From: Desulfuromonadaceae bacterium
GTDB lineage: Bacteria; Desulfobacterota; Desulfuromonadia; Geobacterales; Pseudopelobacteraceae
Reading direction: 5' to 3'
DNA length: 64,000 nucleotides
Assembly: GCA_028681335.1 (NCBI GenBank)
Contig: JAQUIT010000003.1
Span: 226,632-290,631, forward strand
Shown here: positions 7,520-17,245 of the stretch, in pieces
How positions within the stretch are numbered: the first letter of the stretch is position 1
Layout of the letters: each line of letters begins with the position of its first letter
Notes under the pieces: generated by a model
The model's input: only the letters and a program-made list of their open reading frames with translations
Database searches by the model: none
Told to the model about the DNA's origin: nothing
Made by a program: the position numbers and the translations under genes

Positions 7520-9421
7520 TCAGGCAGCACATTCCGTTACGCTGCGACAGAAGATTTCAAGATTATCAAGTTGAACCTGGCGTTTGTCCGGGTCTGTCTC
7601 AAGTGGAAGCCGGTCGATGAGAAAACCGATCCTTTCAAAATAGCTGATTCCTTCACGCATCATCCGCCGGCACGACTCCTCCCCATCAGTAACGCGTTCG
7701 GGGACGCAGACAAGCGCCTCTCCGCTGGAATTCATCAGCCAGGCTGCGTACACCAAAGACTGCCCCCCTTCAGTCACCAGGCATACGAAACCGTTGCATT
7801 TCTGAGCCTGCTTTCCGGTTGGAGCCGCATGGATTGTGTTGTAGGAACGATAAATCTCGACTACATCGGTTGAAAAGGAGTAAGGGATGCCTTTCAACTG
7901 TCTATCCGGTAAGAAATTAATGTGTTCCGTCGTTTCACATGATCCAAACGGGTCGGAGGTGAAGCTTGTTTGCTGATCCTGGAGAGGTGGTCTGTTCTGG
8001 TCTTCCGCAGGAAGAGAGGGTGCTTTGTTGTCTGTCTGTACCAGCGCCATCCCGGTTGGTGATGCGATGACCGCACGCGCCTCGGCCAGTTGGCGAATCT
8101 CTTCCTTCAAAGCATGTAGCTTTTTTATAGCAGCCTTACGCTGCGACTGGTTAACCTGCTGTTGCCGTTCGATTTCACCATGAGCTTTGATTTTAATATC
8201 TGCGGTAGTTTTCTCTAAAAGGTGCTTCTCAGCGCTTAGGGTATCGACCTTTTTCTTCAACGATTTTAGCTCGGCCGAGGCATTACGCTCAAGGGCATCC
8301 ATCTCTTGCAATGCAGAATCATTTTTTGCCTTCTCGACAGAGAGAGACATGCTTGCTTCAGTCAAGGCAGCGCGCAAGACTCCTGTCTCACGAGTGTATT
8401 CGAGATGTTTGCCGGTCAGTTCGGCCATGAGCCTGTTTATTTCCGCCTGCATACCAGTCGTTGCCGCTCGCTGGAGATCTGTCGCTTCATCACTATTTGC
8501 CATCCTGTCGTGCAGGGCTGATTCGTACTTTTTTTGGGTTTCCTGAGATTTGCGGCGAACCTCTTCAATTTCTGTTCTGGCTTTTTCGAATTCTATCTGT
8601 ACGGATTTAAGTTTTTCGTTTACTAATTCGCCCTCGCGTTGAGAAACTTTCAGCTCCTTTCTGGCCTGCCTTGCTTCATCTTTGGTATTCTTCAGGATGT
8701 TTTTGCTGCTGCCGAGTTCCTCCCGCATTTTCAGCAGCTCCTCTTCTGCACCGACAAGCCGCAGCCGTAGCTCTTTTTCCGCCTCACCAAGGATACGTAT
8801 CTCCTTGCGCAATTCGTCAGTTTCAGCCGGAAGGGCGGAAAGTGACGAATTATCGTTTTTGGCAGGCAGCTCAACAGTGGAAGAGTGTTGTGCTGCTGTT
8901 GCCGCAAGCAGACGTTTCTTGAGGTTATCCAGCTCTGCTTTATGCTCCATATGTTCTTGAGATCTCTTTCGGGAAAGCTCTTTTTGTTCTGCGATCAGAC
9001 CTTCTAAGGCTATTTTGGCGGCATCAAGTTGCAAAGCGAGAGAAGGCTCCCGCATGACCCTGATATCTTTTATGATCACTTCACGGGTTGCTGTACTGAA
9101 ATTGATATTGACCTCTTCCATTTCAAAACCGATGTTTTTAAGAAATTCATGGGCTTTCAGCAAAAACAGATCCAGTTTTTTGCTGTCGGGCCTGAAAGGA
9201 TCGGCAATGAAGATGAGGTTGGATTTCAGCTGCTGGTCATGCAATGCCACGTACACGCGGTGGAGGTTATATTCATGGACAACACAGATGAATGCGTCGC
9301 AGAGGTGCCCCTGGCAATAATCTGCGGAAGGGACGATGGGATGGGTTGAGCGACGGAGTGAAAGGAGGTTTGGTTCTTCAATCTTCAGATAACTTCTGGT
9401 GCGATCAACGGAAAAGATCAT
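7520..9421 (-). CDS. Unrecognised protein: duplicated domain flanking a coiled coil
   Basis: I place the start at ATG 9421, eight bases after GGGAGG, giving 633 residues; an ATG 51 bases upstream has no ribosome binding site. The protein has a globular N-terminal domain (about 1-125), a long coiled coil (about 130-430), a linker, and a C-terminal domain (about 490-633). The end domains resemble each other: CDAFICVVHE...VYVALHD...HEFLKNIGFEMEEV versus CNGFVCLVTE...VYAAWLM...SYFERIGFLIDRL. No signal peptide or membrane segment. The layout suggests a scaffold or sensory protein; the function is unknown. Confidence 0.8.
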   Translation of the reverse strand: MIFSVDRTRSYLKIEEPNLLSLRRSTHPIVPSADYCQGHLCDAFICVVHEYNLHRVYVALHDQQLKSNLIFIADPFRPDSKKLDLFLLKAHEFLKNIGFEMEEVNINFSTATREVIIKDIRVMREPSLALQLDAAKIALEGLIAEQKELSRKRSQEHMEHKAELDNLKKRLLAATAAQHSSTVELPAKNDNSSLSALPAETDELRKEIRILGEAEKELRLRLVGAEEELLKMREELGSSKNILKNTKDEARQARKELKVSQREGELVNEKLKSVQIEFEKARTEIEEVRRKSQETQKKYESALHDRMANSDEATDLQRAATTGMQAEINRLMAELTGKHLEYTRETGVLRAALTEASMSLSVEKAKNDSALQEMDALERNASAELKSLKKKVDTLSAEKHLLEKTTADIKIKAHGEIERQQQVNQSQRKAAIKKLHALKEEIRQLAEARAVIASPTGMALVQTDNKAPSLPAEDQNRPPLQDQQTSFTSDPFGSCETTEHINFLPDRQLKGIPYSFSTDVVEIYRSYNTIHAAPTGKQAQKCNGFVCLVTEGGQSLVYAAWLMNSSGEALVCVPERVTDGEESCRRMMREGISYFERIGFLIDRLPLETDPDKRQVQLDNLEIFCRSVTECAA

Positions 9422-9812
9422 CGGAAATGCCTCCCGGCCAATCCGTAGAAAAACCGGACAGGCAGAGACCATTCGTGATATTTCGGCACCCGGCTGTCTC
9501 AGAGAGACCCTAAGCTATCCGCCCCGTCATCGCTGAAGGTTTAGTCTTATCGTTTATCAGAAGGTCAAAAATATGTATTGATATGAATCTTATAGATTAT
9601 GTGTCGAAAATTCAATCATTTAATTGACACACAAAACCTGTTACCTGCAGATATCTGTACTATTCAAATCTGAATCACGCATGAGTTATACCGAGCATAA
9701 AATAGCATTCCGTTCTACGCGGGCACTCAAACAAATTGCATTGTCAGGCCATTTTTAGTATAGTCCAGCGCTATTATTCTACTCACTAAAACCAGATACA
9801 AGGAATGGACTG
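9422..9812. other. Divergent intergenic region upstream of iorA
   Basis: It must hold the promoters of the minus-strand coiled-coil gene and the plus-strand ior operon. A weak sigma-70 candidate for iorA is TTGCAT (9736-9741), 17 bases, TATAGT (9759-9764). Nothing else stands out. Confidence 0.35.
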
Positions 9813-11573
9813 ATGAAAGAAATTCTCTCCGGCAATGAAGCCATCGCCCGCGGCGCTTATGAAGCTGGGTGCCTTGTGGCTTGTGCCTATCCTGGAACAC
9901 CCTCCACAGAAATACTTGAAAATGCATTGAAATATAAAGAGATCAACTCTTCCTGGGCACCCAATGAAAAAGTGGCCCTTGAGGTGGCAATCGGCGCTTC
10001 TTTTGGCGGTGGCAGGGCGCTCTGTACCATGAAGCATGTCGGCGTCAACGTGGCGGCCGATCCGCTCTTTACCCTCTCTTATACCGGTGTTCGCGGTGGC
10101 CTCGTGCTGGTTGCGGCGGATGACCCGGAAATGCACTCTTCCCAGAATGAGCAGGACAGCCGCAACTATGCCCGCTTTGCCAAGGTGCCGATGCTGGAGC
10201 CTGCCGATTCTCAGGAATGCAAGGAGTTTACGCGGCTGGCTTTTGAACTTTCAGAGCAGTACGACACGCCCTTCATGCTCAGAAGCAGCACCCGTATTTC
10301 GCACGGTAAATCGGTGGTGGAGCTGGGTGAGCGGGTAACTGATCTGCCGCTGCCCAAGCTGGAAAAGAATCCGGCTAAACTGGTAATGCTCCCTGGTAAT
10401 GCGAAGGTTCGCCATCCACTGGTCGAACAGATGCTGGTCGATCTTTCCAAGGCAGCGGCAACGATGCCGTTCAACCGCATGGAGCTGCGCGACACGTCCA
10501 TCGGCATCATCACCGCCGGTATCTGTTATCAGTATGTCAGGGAAGTCCTGCCGAATGCTTCGACTCTTAAACTCGGCATGGTACACCCGCTTCCGCATGA
10601 TCTGATCCGTGAATTTGCCGCCTCAGTTGATGTGCTGTATGTCATTGAGGAGCTGGACCCATTTATCGAAGATCAGGTCAAGGCGATGGGGATCACTGCC
10701 GTCGGCAAGGAGATCGTCTCTCTGTGTGGCGAACTGACACCCGGCCGCCTGCGCAGTGCCTTTGGTCTGCCGCAGCCGGCGGCCATTGCTGCCGATAAAA
10801 TGCCGGGCCGTCCGCCTAACATGTGCCCCGGCTGTCCGCATCGTGGTGTTTTCTTTTCTCTCAACCAGCTTAAAGCATACGTAACCGGTGATATCGGCTG
10901 CTACACATTGGGCTTTATGCCGCCCCTCTCGGCGATGGACACCTGTGTCTGCATGGGGGCTTCGATCGGCATGGCAACCGGTGTGACCAAAGTGGTTTCA
11001 GATGAGGAAAAGAAAAAGGTTGTGGCCGTGATTGGTGACTCGACGTTCCTGCATACCGGGATGAACGGCCTCATGGATATGGTCTACAACAATTCACCGG
11101 CTACGGTGATCATACTTGACAACAGCATTACCGCGATGACCGGCCGCCAGGACAACCCTGCTACCGGCTTTACGTTAATGAATGAACCGACGAATGCCGT
11201 TAATATTCCTCTGCTCTGCAAGGCTCTGGGGGTAAAGAATACCCGCATCATCAATCCGCTTGATCTGGAAGAGACCAAGCGGGTTATTGCCGAAGAGATG
11301 GCCCGTCCCGAACCTTCTGTCATTATCACCAATAAGCCATGTGTGTTGATCAAGCGGGACGATGTTTTCCAAAAAGGTCCGGCATATGCGGTTGAGGATG
11401 ATGCGTGCAGTGGCTGTCGTGCCTGTCTGAAGATCGGCTGTCCGGCGATTGAATGGCGTCCGGCAGCTGACGGTAGCAAGAAGGGTAAGGCGTACATAGA
11501 TAAACTGCTCTGTACCGGCTGTGATGTCTGTCGCCAGCTATGCAAGTTTGACGCAATCGGGAGTGATAAATGA
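9813..11573 (+). CDS. iorA: Indolepyruvate ferredoxin oxidoreductase, alpha subunit
   Basis: A 586-residue alpha subunit. With IorB it oxidatively decarboxylates aryl pyruvates (indolepyruvate, phenylpyruvate) to aryl-acetyl-CoA, reducing ferredoxin. The N-terminal pyrimidine domain opens GNEAIARGAYEAGCLVACAY. The thiamine-diphosphate domain (about 360-500) contains DIGCYTLGF and GDSTFLHTGMNGLMD. The C-terminus carries a two-cluster ferredoxin domain (CSGCRACLKIGCP and CTGCDVCRQLC). ATG follows AAGGA. It heads the ior-paaK-ACT-liv unit and overlaps iorB by four bases, so translation is coupled. Confidence 0.96.
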   Translation: MKEILSGNEAIARGAYEAGCLVACAYPGTPSTEILENALKYKEINSSWAPNEKVALEVAIGASFGGGRALCTMKHVGVNVAADPLFTLSYTGVRGGLVLVAADDPEMHSSQNEQDSRNYARFAKVPMLEPADSQECKEFTRLAFELSEQYDTPFMLRSSTRISHGKSVVELGERVTDLPLPKLEKNPAKLVMLPGNAKVRHPLVEQMLVDLSKAAATMPFNRMELRDTSIGIITAGICYQYVREVLPNASTLKLGMVHPLPHDLIREFAASVDVLYVIEELDPFIEDQVKAMGITAVGKEIVSLCGELTPGRLRSAFGLPQPAAIAADKMPGRPPNMCPGCPHRGVFFSLNQLKAYVTGDIGCYTLGFMPPLSAMDTCVCMGASIGMATGVTKVVSDEEKKKVVAVIGDSTFLHTGMNGLMDMVYNNSPATVIILDNSITAMTGRQDNPATGFTLMNEPTNAVNIPLLCKALGVKNTRIINPLDLEETKRVIAEEMARPEPSVIITNKPCVLIKRDDVFQKGPAYAVEDDACSGCRACLKIGCPAIEWRPAADGSKKGKAYIDKLLCTGCDVCRQLCKFDAIGSDK

Positions 11574-12148
11574 GCAATCAGATAAAAAACATACTGCTGG
11601 TAGGTGTTGGTGGGCAGGGTATCCTGCTGGCATCTGAGATACTTTCAGAGGCTGCAATGCTGGCCGGTTTCGATGTCAAGAAGAGTGAAATCCACGGCAT
11701 GTCCCAGCGTGGCGGCAGCGTTGTTTCACATGTACGCTACGGCACAGAGGTCTTTTCTCCGATTGTTCCAGAGGGGGAGGGGGATGTTCTGTTCGGTTTC
11801 GAACTGATGGAGACCGTCCGCTCGCTGCCGCTTCTAAAGCCGGGCGGTACCGTTGTGGCCAATGACCTGCAGATCTCTCCGCCGTCGGTATTAATGGGTC
11901 AGGAAACCTATCCTGCCGCTTTGCCGGAGCGTATCAAGGAGCGGTTTGCCGATTGCCTGCTTGTTGATTGTCAGAAGATTGCCACGGATGCCGGTAATGT
12001 CCGGGCTGCCAACACGGTTCTTCTGGGGGCGGTCTCGAAGCGGCTCGACATTGCTGAGGAGTTCTGGTTGAAAGCTCTGGAAAAAATGGTGCCGGTCAAG
12101 GCGCTTGAAGTCAACAAACGTGCTTTTCAGATGGGTAGAGAATTGTAG
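11570..12148 (+). CDS. iorB: Indolepyruvate ferredoxin oxidoreductase, beta subunit
   Basis: A 192-residue gamma-type domain of the 2-oxoacid:ferredoxin oxidoreductase family, starting in the ATGA overlap with iorA. Typical motifs are VGVGGQGILLASEILSEAA near the N-terminus, binding the CoA or cofactor phosphates, and EIHGMSQRGGSVVSHVRYG. It completes the IorAB enzyme. The product aryl-acetyl-CoA could be interconverted with the free acid by the neighbouring CoA ligase. Confidence 0.96.
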   Translation: MSNQIKNILLVGVGGQGILLASEILSEAAMLAGFDVKKSEIHGMSQRGGSVVSHVRYGTEVFSPIVPEGEGDVLFGFELMETVRSLPLLKPGGTVVANDLQISPPSVLMGQETYPAALPERIKERFADCLLVDCQKIATDAGNVRAANTVLLGAVSKRLDIAEEFWLKALEKMVPVKALEVNKRAFQMGREL

Positions 12149-12196
12149 GATTTTGTTGTGCCGCTGATTTAGTGTCAATACAGAAGAGGTAGACGT

Positions 12197-13501
12197 ATGT
12201 TTTTTAATGATGAATTTGAGACTTTGCCCCGTCCGGCACTTGAGGCTCTGCAGCTGAAGCGGCTTCAGTCTATGCTTGAAAGGGTGTACGCCAACGTGCC
12301 GTTTTACAAGACGACATTCGACACACTTGGAATTAAACCCTCCGTTGTGAAAAGTCTGGACGATCTGCAGAAACTCCCCTTTACCACCAAACAGGATATG
12401 CGCGATTCGTATCCGTATGCCCTGTTTGCCGCCCCGATGGAAGAGATTGTGCGTATTCATGCCTCCAGCGGGACCACCGGCAAGCCGACGGTTGTCGGCT
12501 ACACTCAGAATGATATCAACATCTGGAGCGAACTGATGGCGCGCTCTTTTGTCGCCGCCGGTGCCCATAAAGGGGATATTATTCATAACGCCTACGGCTA
12601 TGGACTTTTTACCGGGGGGCTTGGCGCCCATTACGGCGCAGAACGGCTGGGGGCTTCGGTTATTCCGATCTCCGGCGGGAACACCAAGCGCCAGATCATG
12701 ATCATGCAGGACTTCGGCTCAACCGTTCTTACCTGCACCCCCTCCTACTCACTCTTCATGGCTGAAGAGGCACAGGCGGAAGGTATTGATTTCAGAAACC
12801 TGAAGTTGCGTGTCGGTATTTTTGGCGCGGAACCCTGGTCGGAGGTGATGCGGGGCGAGATTGAGGCAAAACTCAACCTGTCGGCAATTGATATCTACGG
12901 TCTGTCCGAGATCATGGGCCCTGGCGTTGCCATCGAGTGCATCGAGGCAAAAAAAGGTCTGCATATCTGGGAGGATCACTTCATCCCGGAGATCATAAAC
13001 CCGGAAACCGGCGAACGCCTGCCGGAAGGGGAGCGCGGCGAACTGGTCATAACGACCATTACCAAGCAGGGTATTCCGCTGATCCGCTACCGCACCCGCG
13101 ACATCACCAGTCTGACCTATGAGCCTTGCATCTGCGGCCGGACCCATGCCCGCATCACCAGGATGAGCGGCAGGTCCGATGACATGCTGATAATCAGGGG
13201 CGTCAATGTTTTCCCTTCACAGATTGAGGCCATTCTGGTCGGTATCGAGGGGATTGAACCGCACTATATGTTGATCGTTGATCGTGTCGGCACACTTGAC
13301 ACGCTGACGGTTGAGGTGGAGGTTAGCCAGCAGCTGTTCTCTGACGAGATCAAAGTGCTGCAGGCACTGTCGCGCCGGGTCGAAAAAGAGATCAAGGATA
13401 TGCTTGGGGTGACCTGTACTGCGAAACTGGTAGAGCCGAAAACGATTCAGCGCAGCGAAGGCAAAGCCAAGCGAGTTATTGATAACCGGAAGTTGGCGTA
13501 A
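12197..13501 (+). CDS. paaK: Phenylacetate-CoA ligase
   Basis: A 434-residue adenylate-forming enzyme, the usual PaaK length, with the phosphate-binding motif [14 protein letters not shown], the [12 protein letters not shown] segment and a C-terminal lid starting [16 protein letters not shown]. It activates phenylacetate (or aryl acetates) to the CoA thioester with ATP. The ATG follows AGAGG. Directly downstream of IorAB, it may work in reverse to conserve ATP from aryl-acetyl-CoA during amino acid fermentation, or forward during aromatic acid oxidation; the sequence does not decide. Confidence 0.95.
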   Translation: MFFNDEFETLPRPALEALQLKRLQSMLERVYANVPFYKTTFDTLGIKPSVVKSLDDLQKLPFTTKQDMRDSYPYALFAAPMEEIVRIHASSGTTGKPTVVGYTQNDINIWSELMARSFVAAGAHKGDIIHNAYGYGLFTGGLGAHYGAERLGASVIPISGGNTKRQIMIMQDFGSTVLTCTPSYSLFMAEEAQAEGIDFRNLKLRVGIFGAEPWSEVMRGEIEAKLNLSAIDIYGLSEIMGPGVAIECIEAKKGLHIWEDHFIPEIINPETGERLPEGERGELVITTITKQGIPLIRYRTRDITSLTYEPCICGRTHARITRMSGRSDDMLIIRGVNVFPSQIEAILVGIEGIEPHYMLIVDRVGTLDTLTVEVEVSQQLFSDEIKVLQALSRRVEKEIKDMLGVTCTAKLVEPKTIQRSEGKAKRVIDNRKLA

Positions 13502-13528
13502 GTACGTGAGTCTCTAGGGAGGTACACC

Positions 13529-13960
13529 ATGAAAGTCGAGCAGATATCCATTTTTATTGAAAACAAATCCGGCCGTCTGGCTGAAATCACCCGCATTCTC
13601 GGCGAAGCCGGTATCAACATCAGAGCACTCTCGCTCGCCGATACCACCGATTTCGGCATTTTGCGCTTGATCGTCAATGACTGCGCAAAAGCTAACACCG
13701 TGCTGAAAGATAATGGCTTTACCGTCAGCAAGACCGAAGTCGTCGCTGTCGAAGTGCCGGACTGTCCAGGCGGTTTGTCGGCCATTCTCCAGACACTTGA
13801 CGGTGATGCGATCAATGTTGAGTATATGTATGCGTTCGTTGAGCGTTGCGGCGGAAATGCGGTCATTATCTTCCGTTTTGATGAAACCGACAGGGCGATT
13901 GCCGCACTGAAGGCCCATAACTTTAATATGCTGGAAGGAAGTCAACTGTACAGTATGTAG
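13529..13960 (+). CDS. Tandem ACT-domain amino-acid-binding protein
   Basis: A 143-residue protein made only of two ACT domains (first about 1-70: [20 protein letters not shown], second about 72-140: [17 protein letters not shown]). ACT domains bind amino acids; proteins of this type are commonly found beside phenylacetate-CoA ligase and Ior genes. It probably senses an aromatic or branched amino acid and modulates a neighbouring enzyme or transporter. It starts 27 bases after paaK with GGGAGG upstream and ends 23 bases before livK. Confidence 0.9.
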   Translation: MKVEQISIFIENKSGRLAEITRILGEAGINIRALSLADTTDFGILRLIVNDCAKANTVLKDNGFTVSKTEVVAVEVPDCPGGLSAILQTLDGDAINVEYMYAFVERCGGNAVIIFRFDETDRAIAALKAHNFNMLEGSQLYSM

Positions 13961-13983
13961 TAAAAAAACCATCGGGGGTCTAA

Positions 13984-15126
13984 ATGAAAAGAGTGTCGTT
14001 ACTGTTAGGCGGTATCTGTTTGAGTCTTGTCTGTGCCACTGCATCATTTGCAGCCGGAACTATCAAAATTGGTGCTCTTTTCGCCGTCACCGGCCCCGCC
14101 TCTTTTCTCGGTGAACCGGAAAAAAAGACCCTTGAGCTGCTGGTGAAAGAGGCCAATGAAAAGGGTGGCATCAACGGCCAGAAGCTGGAGGCTGTTATTT
14201 ATGATACCGGTGGCGATGCCACCAAAGCGGTTCAGTTGGCGACAAAGCTGATCAAGGATGATAAGGTCAGCGTCATTATCGGACCGAGCACGACCGGTGA
14301 AAGTATGGCCGTTATCCCTGTCGTTGAAAAATGGAAAATTCCGATGATCTCCTGCGCTGCCGGCATCAAGATCACCGATCCGGTCAAACAGTGGGTTTTT
14401 AAAACTCCGGCCAATGACCACGTCGCTGCCGAAAAGATCCTGAACTACATGGCTGGCAAAAAACAGAAAAGTATCGCGCTGTTGACTGTTACTGACGGCT
14501 TTGGGGCCTCCGGCCGCGAACAGATAAAGGTCCTTGCCAGGCAGAAAGGTTTCAGTATTGTGGCTGACGAAGTTTACGGCCCGAAAGATACCGACATGAC
14601 CGCTCAGCTGACCAAGATTCGCGGTATCAAGCCTGATGCGATTATCTGCTGGGGGACAAACCCCGGTCCGGCGGTCATTACCAAGAACGTTAAACAGCTG
14701 GGTATCAGCACCCCGCTCTATATGAGCCATGGTGTTGCCTCGAAAAAATATATTGAACTGGCCGGCGCTGACTCGGCTGAAGGCGTTATGCTGCCTGCGG
14801 GCAAACTTGCCATATACGATGCTCTGCCAAAGGGTGACGTGCAGCAGAAGCTGCTCAAGAGCTACGATAAGACCTATAAAAAGGTGTATGGAACGGAAGC
14901 ATCAACGTTTGGCGGCTATGCGTATGATGCGTTCCTGCTTGCCACAAGCGCCATCAAAAAATCAGGCTCTACGCCTGAGCAGATTCGCGCAGGAATCGAG
15001 CAGACCAGCAAACTGGTGAGCATCTCCGGAGTATTCACCATGTCCCCCAAAGATCATAATGGCCTTGATCTGTCGGCTTTTGAGATGGTCAAAGTTGTCA
15101 AGGGTGATTGGGCACTGCTTAAGTAA
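13984..15126 (+). CDS. livK: Branched-chain amino acid ABC transporter, binding protein 1
   Basis: A 380-residue periplasmic binding protein with a signal peptide (about 1-23, ending SFAAG). The mature part is a type I periplasmic-binding fold starting TIKIGALFAVTGPASFLGEP, with IIGPSTTGESMAVIPVVEKW in the ligand-binding lobe. It delivers branched-chain or aromatic amino acids, or related acids, to the LivHM permease. A second, closely similar copy follows directly. Given the upstream ior and paaK genes, an aromatic ligand is possible but not shown. Confidence 0.94.
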   Translation: MKRVSLLLGGICLSLVCATASFAAGTIKIGALFAVTGPASFLGEPEKKTLELLVKEANEKGGINGQKLEAVIYDTGGDATKAVQLATKLIKDDKVSVIIGPSTTGESMAVIPVVEKWKIPMISCAAGIKITDPVKQWVFKTPANDHVAAEKILNYMAGKKQKSIALLTVTDGFGASGREQIKVLARQKGFSIVADEVYGPKDTDMTAQLTKIRGIKPDAIICWGTNPGPAVITKNVKQLGISTPLYMSHGVASKKYIELAGADSAEGVMLPAGKLAIYDALPKGDVQQKLLKSYDKTYKKVYGTEASTFGGYAYDAFLLATSAIKKSGSTPEQIRAGIEQTSKLVSISGVFTMSPKDHNGLDLSAFEMVKVVKGDWALLK

Positions 15127-15155
15127 CTTCTCAACAGATTTAAGGGAGATATCAT

Positions 15156-16295
15156 ATGAACTTTAAAGTCATGCCTTTTGTGATGGCAGCAGTTACCCTG
15201 CTGTTTTCGGCCAATGTATTTGCCGCCGCGCCGATCCGGATCGGCGCCCTGTTTGCCGTGACCGGTCCCGCAGCTTTTCTGGGTGAGCCGGAGCGTAACA
15301 CCGCCAAGATGGTTGTTGACGAGATTAACAGGGCGGGTGGGGTCAGAGGACAAAAACTTGAACTGATAGTTTATGATACATCAGGTGATGCGACGAAAGC
15401 TGTCCAGCTTGCAACCAAGCTGATCAAGGACGATAAGGTCGTTGCCATCATCGGACCAAGCACTACCGGTGAAACAATGGCTGTTATCCCGGTAGTGGAA
15501 AGAGGGCATGTTCCGCTTATCTCCTGCTCTGCCGGCAGCAAGATCACCGATCCGGTGAAACGATGGGTATTCAAGACGGCTCAGAATGATTCCTTGGCGG
15601 TCGGCCGTATCTATGAATATCTGCAGAAGACAAAACAGACTAATGTTTCAATACTGACAGTATCCGACGGTTTTGGCGCATCGGGTCGTGAGCAGCTGAA
15701 GAGTCAGGCGGCTAGATACGGAATTACCATCGTTTCCGATGACACCTACGGCCCCAAGGATACCGACATGACTGCGCAGCTGACCAAGATGCGTGGTTCC
15801 CGCACTCAGGCAATCATCTGCTGGGGTACCAATCCGGGTCCGGCTGTTATTGCTAAAAATGCCCAACAGCTCGGCATTAAGACACCTCTGTTCATGAGCC
15901 ACGGCGTATCTTCCAAAAAATTCATTGAACTGGCCGGCGATGCAGCCGAAGGCATCAGACTTCCTTCCGGCAAGGTCGTTGTTGCTGATATGTTGCCAGC
16001 TTCCGATAAACAGAAAAAATCCCTGATGGCTTTTGTCAGAGACTACAAAAAGCATTACAACGCCGAAGGTGATCATTTTGGTGGACATGCCTGGGACGCC
16101 GTCATGCTGGTACGGAATGCGATTAACAACGGTGCGTTCACAGCAGCGGCAATTCGTGATCAGCTTGAGAGTACAAGAGGATTTGCCGGTATCGGTGGTA
16201 ATTTCAATTACTCACCTCAGGATCATGCCGGCCTGGGTAAAGATGCCTTTGTACTGGTAGAGGTTAAAAACAAAGACTGGATGATTGTAAAATAG
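15156..16295 (+). CDS. livK: Branched-chain amino acid ABC transporter, binding protein 2
   Basis: A 379-residue paralogue of the preceding gene, with signal peptide (cleavage near VFAAA) and the shared segments IRIGALFAVTGPAAFLGEPE and AIIGPSTTGETMAVIPVVER. The two copies align along their full length, so this is a tandem duplication that has diverged, probably giving two ligand specificities for one permease. ATG follows AAGGGAG. A GC-rich hairpin separates it from livH. Confidence 0.94.
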   Translation: MNFKVMPFVMAAVTLLFSANVFAAAPIRIGALFAVTGPAAFLGEPERNTAKMVVDEINRAGGVRGQKLELIVYDTSGDATKAVQLATKLIKDDKVVAIIGPSTTGETMAVIPVVERGHVPLISCSAGSKITDPVKRWVFKTAQNDSLAVGRIYEYLQKTKQTNVSILTVSDGFGASGREQLKSQAARYGITIVSDDTYGPKDTDMTAQLTKMRGSRTQAIICWGTNPGPAVIAKNAQQLGIKTPLFMSHGVSSKKFIELAGDAAEGIRLPSGKVVVADMLPASDKQKKSLMAFVRDYKKHYNAEGDHFGGHAWDAVMLVRNAINNGAFTAAAIRDQLESTRGFAGIGGNFNYSPQDHAGLGKDAFVLVEVKNKDWMIVK

Positions 16296-16317
16296 TTTAC
16301 GTGTCAGAGATTCTTCC

Positions 16318-16345
16318 GTAGGGGCGGGCGTACGTCCGCCCCTAC
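16318..16345. repeat. REP-like GC-rich hairpin inside the liv operon
   Basis: GTAGGGGCGG and CCGCCCCTAC are perfect inverted arms around GCGTACGT. No T tract follows. Its position between the binding-protein gene and the permease gene is that of processing or stabilising hairpins which raise binding-protein levels in other ABC operons. Confidence 0.7.
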
Positions 16346-16359
16346 ATTTATGAGGTAAA

Positions 16360-17241
16360 ATGCAGTTCGACCAGATCTTACAATATACGCTGTCCGGTTT
16401 ATCAACCGGGGCGATCTACGCTTTAATCGGCATCGGTTTTTCAATCATTTACAATGCTACCGGCATCATTAATTTCGCCCAGGGTGAATTTGTCATGTTG
16501 GGCGGCCTCCTGACAATGTCATGCCTGACTGTTCTGAAGCTGCCGTTGTGGGCCGCAATTCCCTGTGCCATCGCTGTTTCTACGCTTGTCGGTATTCTCT
16601 TTGAGCGCCTGGCCATCCGTCCGCTCCGGCAACCAACTCCCATTAACCTCGTTATCATTACCATCGGCGGAAGCATTCTGCTGCGCGGACTTGCGATGCT
16701 GGTGTGGGGTAAGGATACCCATTCGGTTCCCCCGTTTTCAGGTGATGCTCCGATCGCCATCGGCGGTGCCACTATTCTGCCGCAACATCTCTGGATCCTG
16801 GCGATCACCCTGATCATAATATTCATCAACAAAATCTATTTTTATCATACCATCAGCGGCAAGGCCATGCGGGCCTGTTCCTATAACCGGCGGGCAGCCG
16901 GTCTGGTCGGGATCGACGTCAAGCGCATGGTGCTGTTCTCGTTTATCATCAGCTCTGCCATGGGTGCCGTTGCCGGCATCATCGTTGCCCCGCTGACAAT
17001 GACCGCCTACGATGTCGGCGTCATGCTGGGGTTGAAAGGTTTCTGCGCAGCGATTATCGGCGGTATGAGCAGCGGTCTGTCAACCGTTATCGGCGGCTTG
17101 ATTCTTGGTGTGCTGGAATCGCTCGGTGCCGGCCTCATTTCTTCCGGCTACAAAGATGCCATCGCCTTCATCATTCTGCTGTTGATCCTGTTTTTTAGGC
17201 CGCAGGGGCTTTTTGGCAAAGCCGATTCGGAGCGGGTCTGA
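16360..17241 (+). CDS. livH: Branched-chain amino acid ABC transporter permease LivH
   Basis: A 293-residue inner-membrane permease with about eight hydrophobic segments. It has the LivH hallmarks: GLSTGAIYALIGIGFSIIYNATGIINFAQGEF at the start and, near residue 175, the cytoplasmic loop KAMRACSYNRRAAGLVGID that contacts the ATPase. With LivM it forms the transmembrane channel. It follows the hairpin after the second binding-protein gene and ends five bases before livM. Confidence 0.95.
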   Translation: MQFDQILQYTLSGLSTGAIYALIGIGFSIIYNATGIINFAQGEFVMLGGLLTMSCLTVLKLPLWAAIPCAIAVSTLVGILFERLAIRPLRQPTPINLVIITIGGSILLRGLAMLVWGKDTHSVPPFSGDAPIAIGGATILPQHLWILAITLIIIFINKIYFYHTISGKAMRACSYNRRAAGLVGIDVKRMVLFSFIISSAMGAVAGIIVAPLTMTAYDVGVMLGLKGFCAAIIGGMSSGLSTVIGGLILGVLESLGAGLISSGYKDAIAFIILLLILFFRPQGLFGKADSERV

Positions 17242-17245
17242 CGCC

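Noticed and set aside
9741..9764. TTGTCA and TATAGT as the iorA promoter
   Set aside because: The spacer would be only 12 bases; TTGCAT with 17 bases is used instead, at low confidence.
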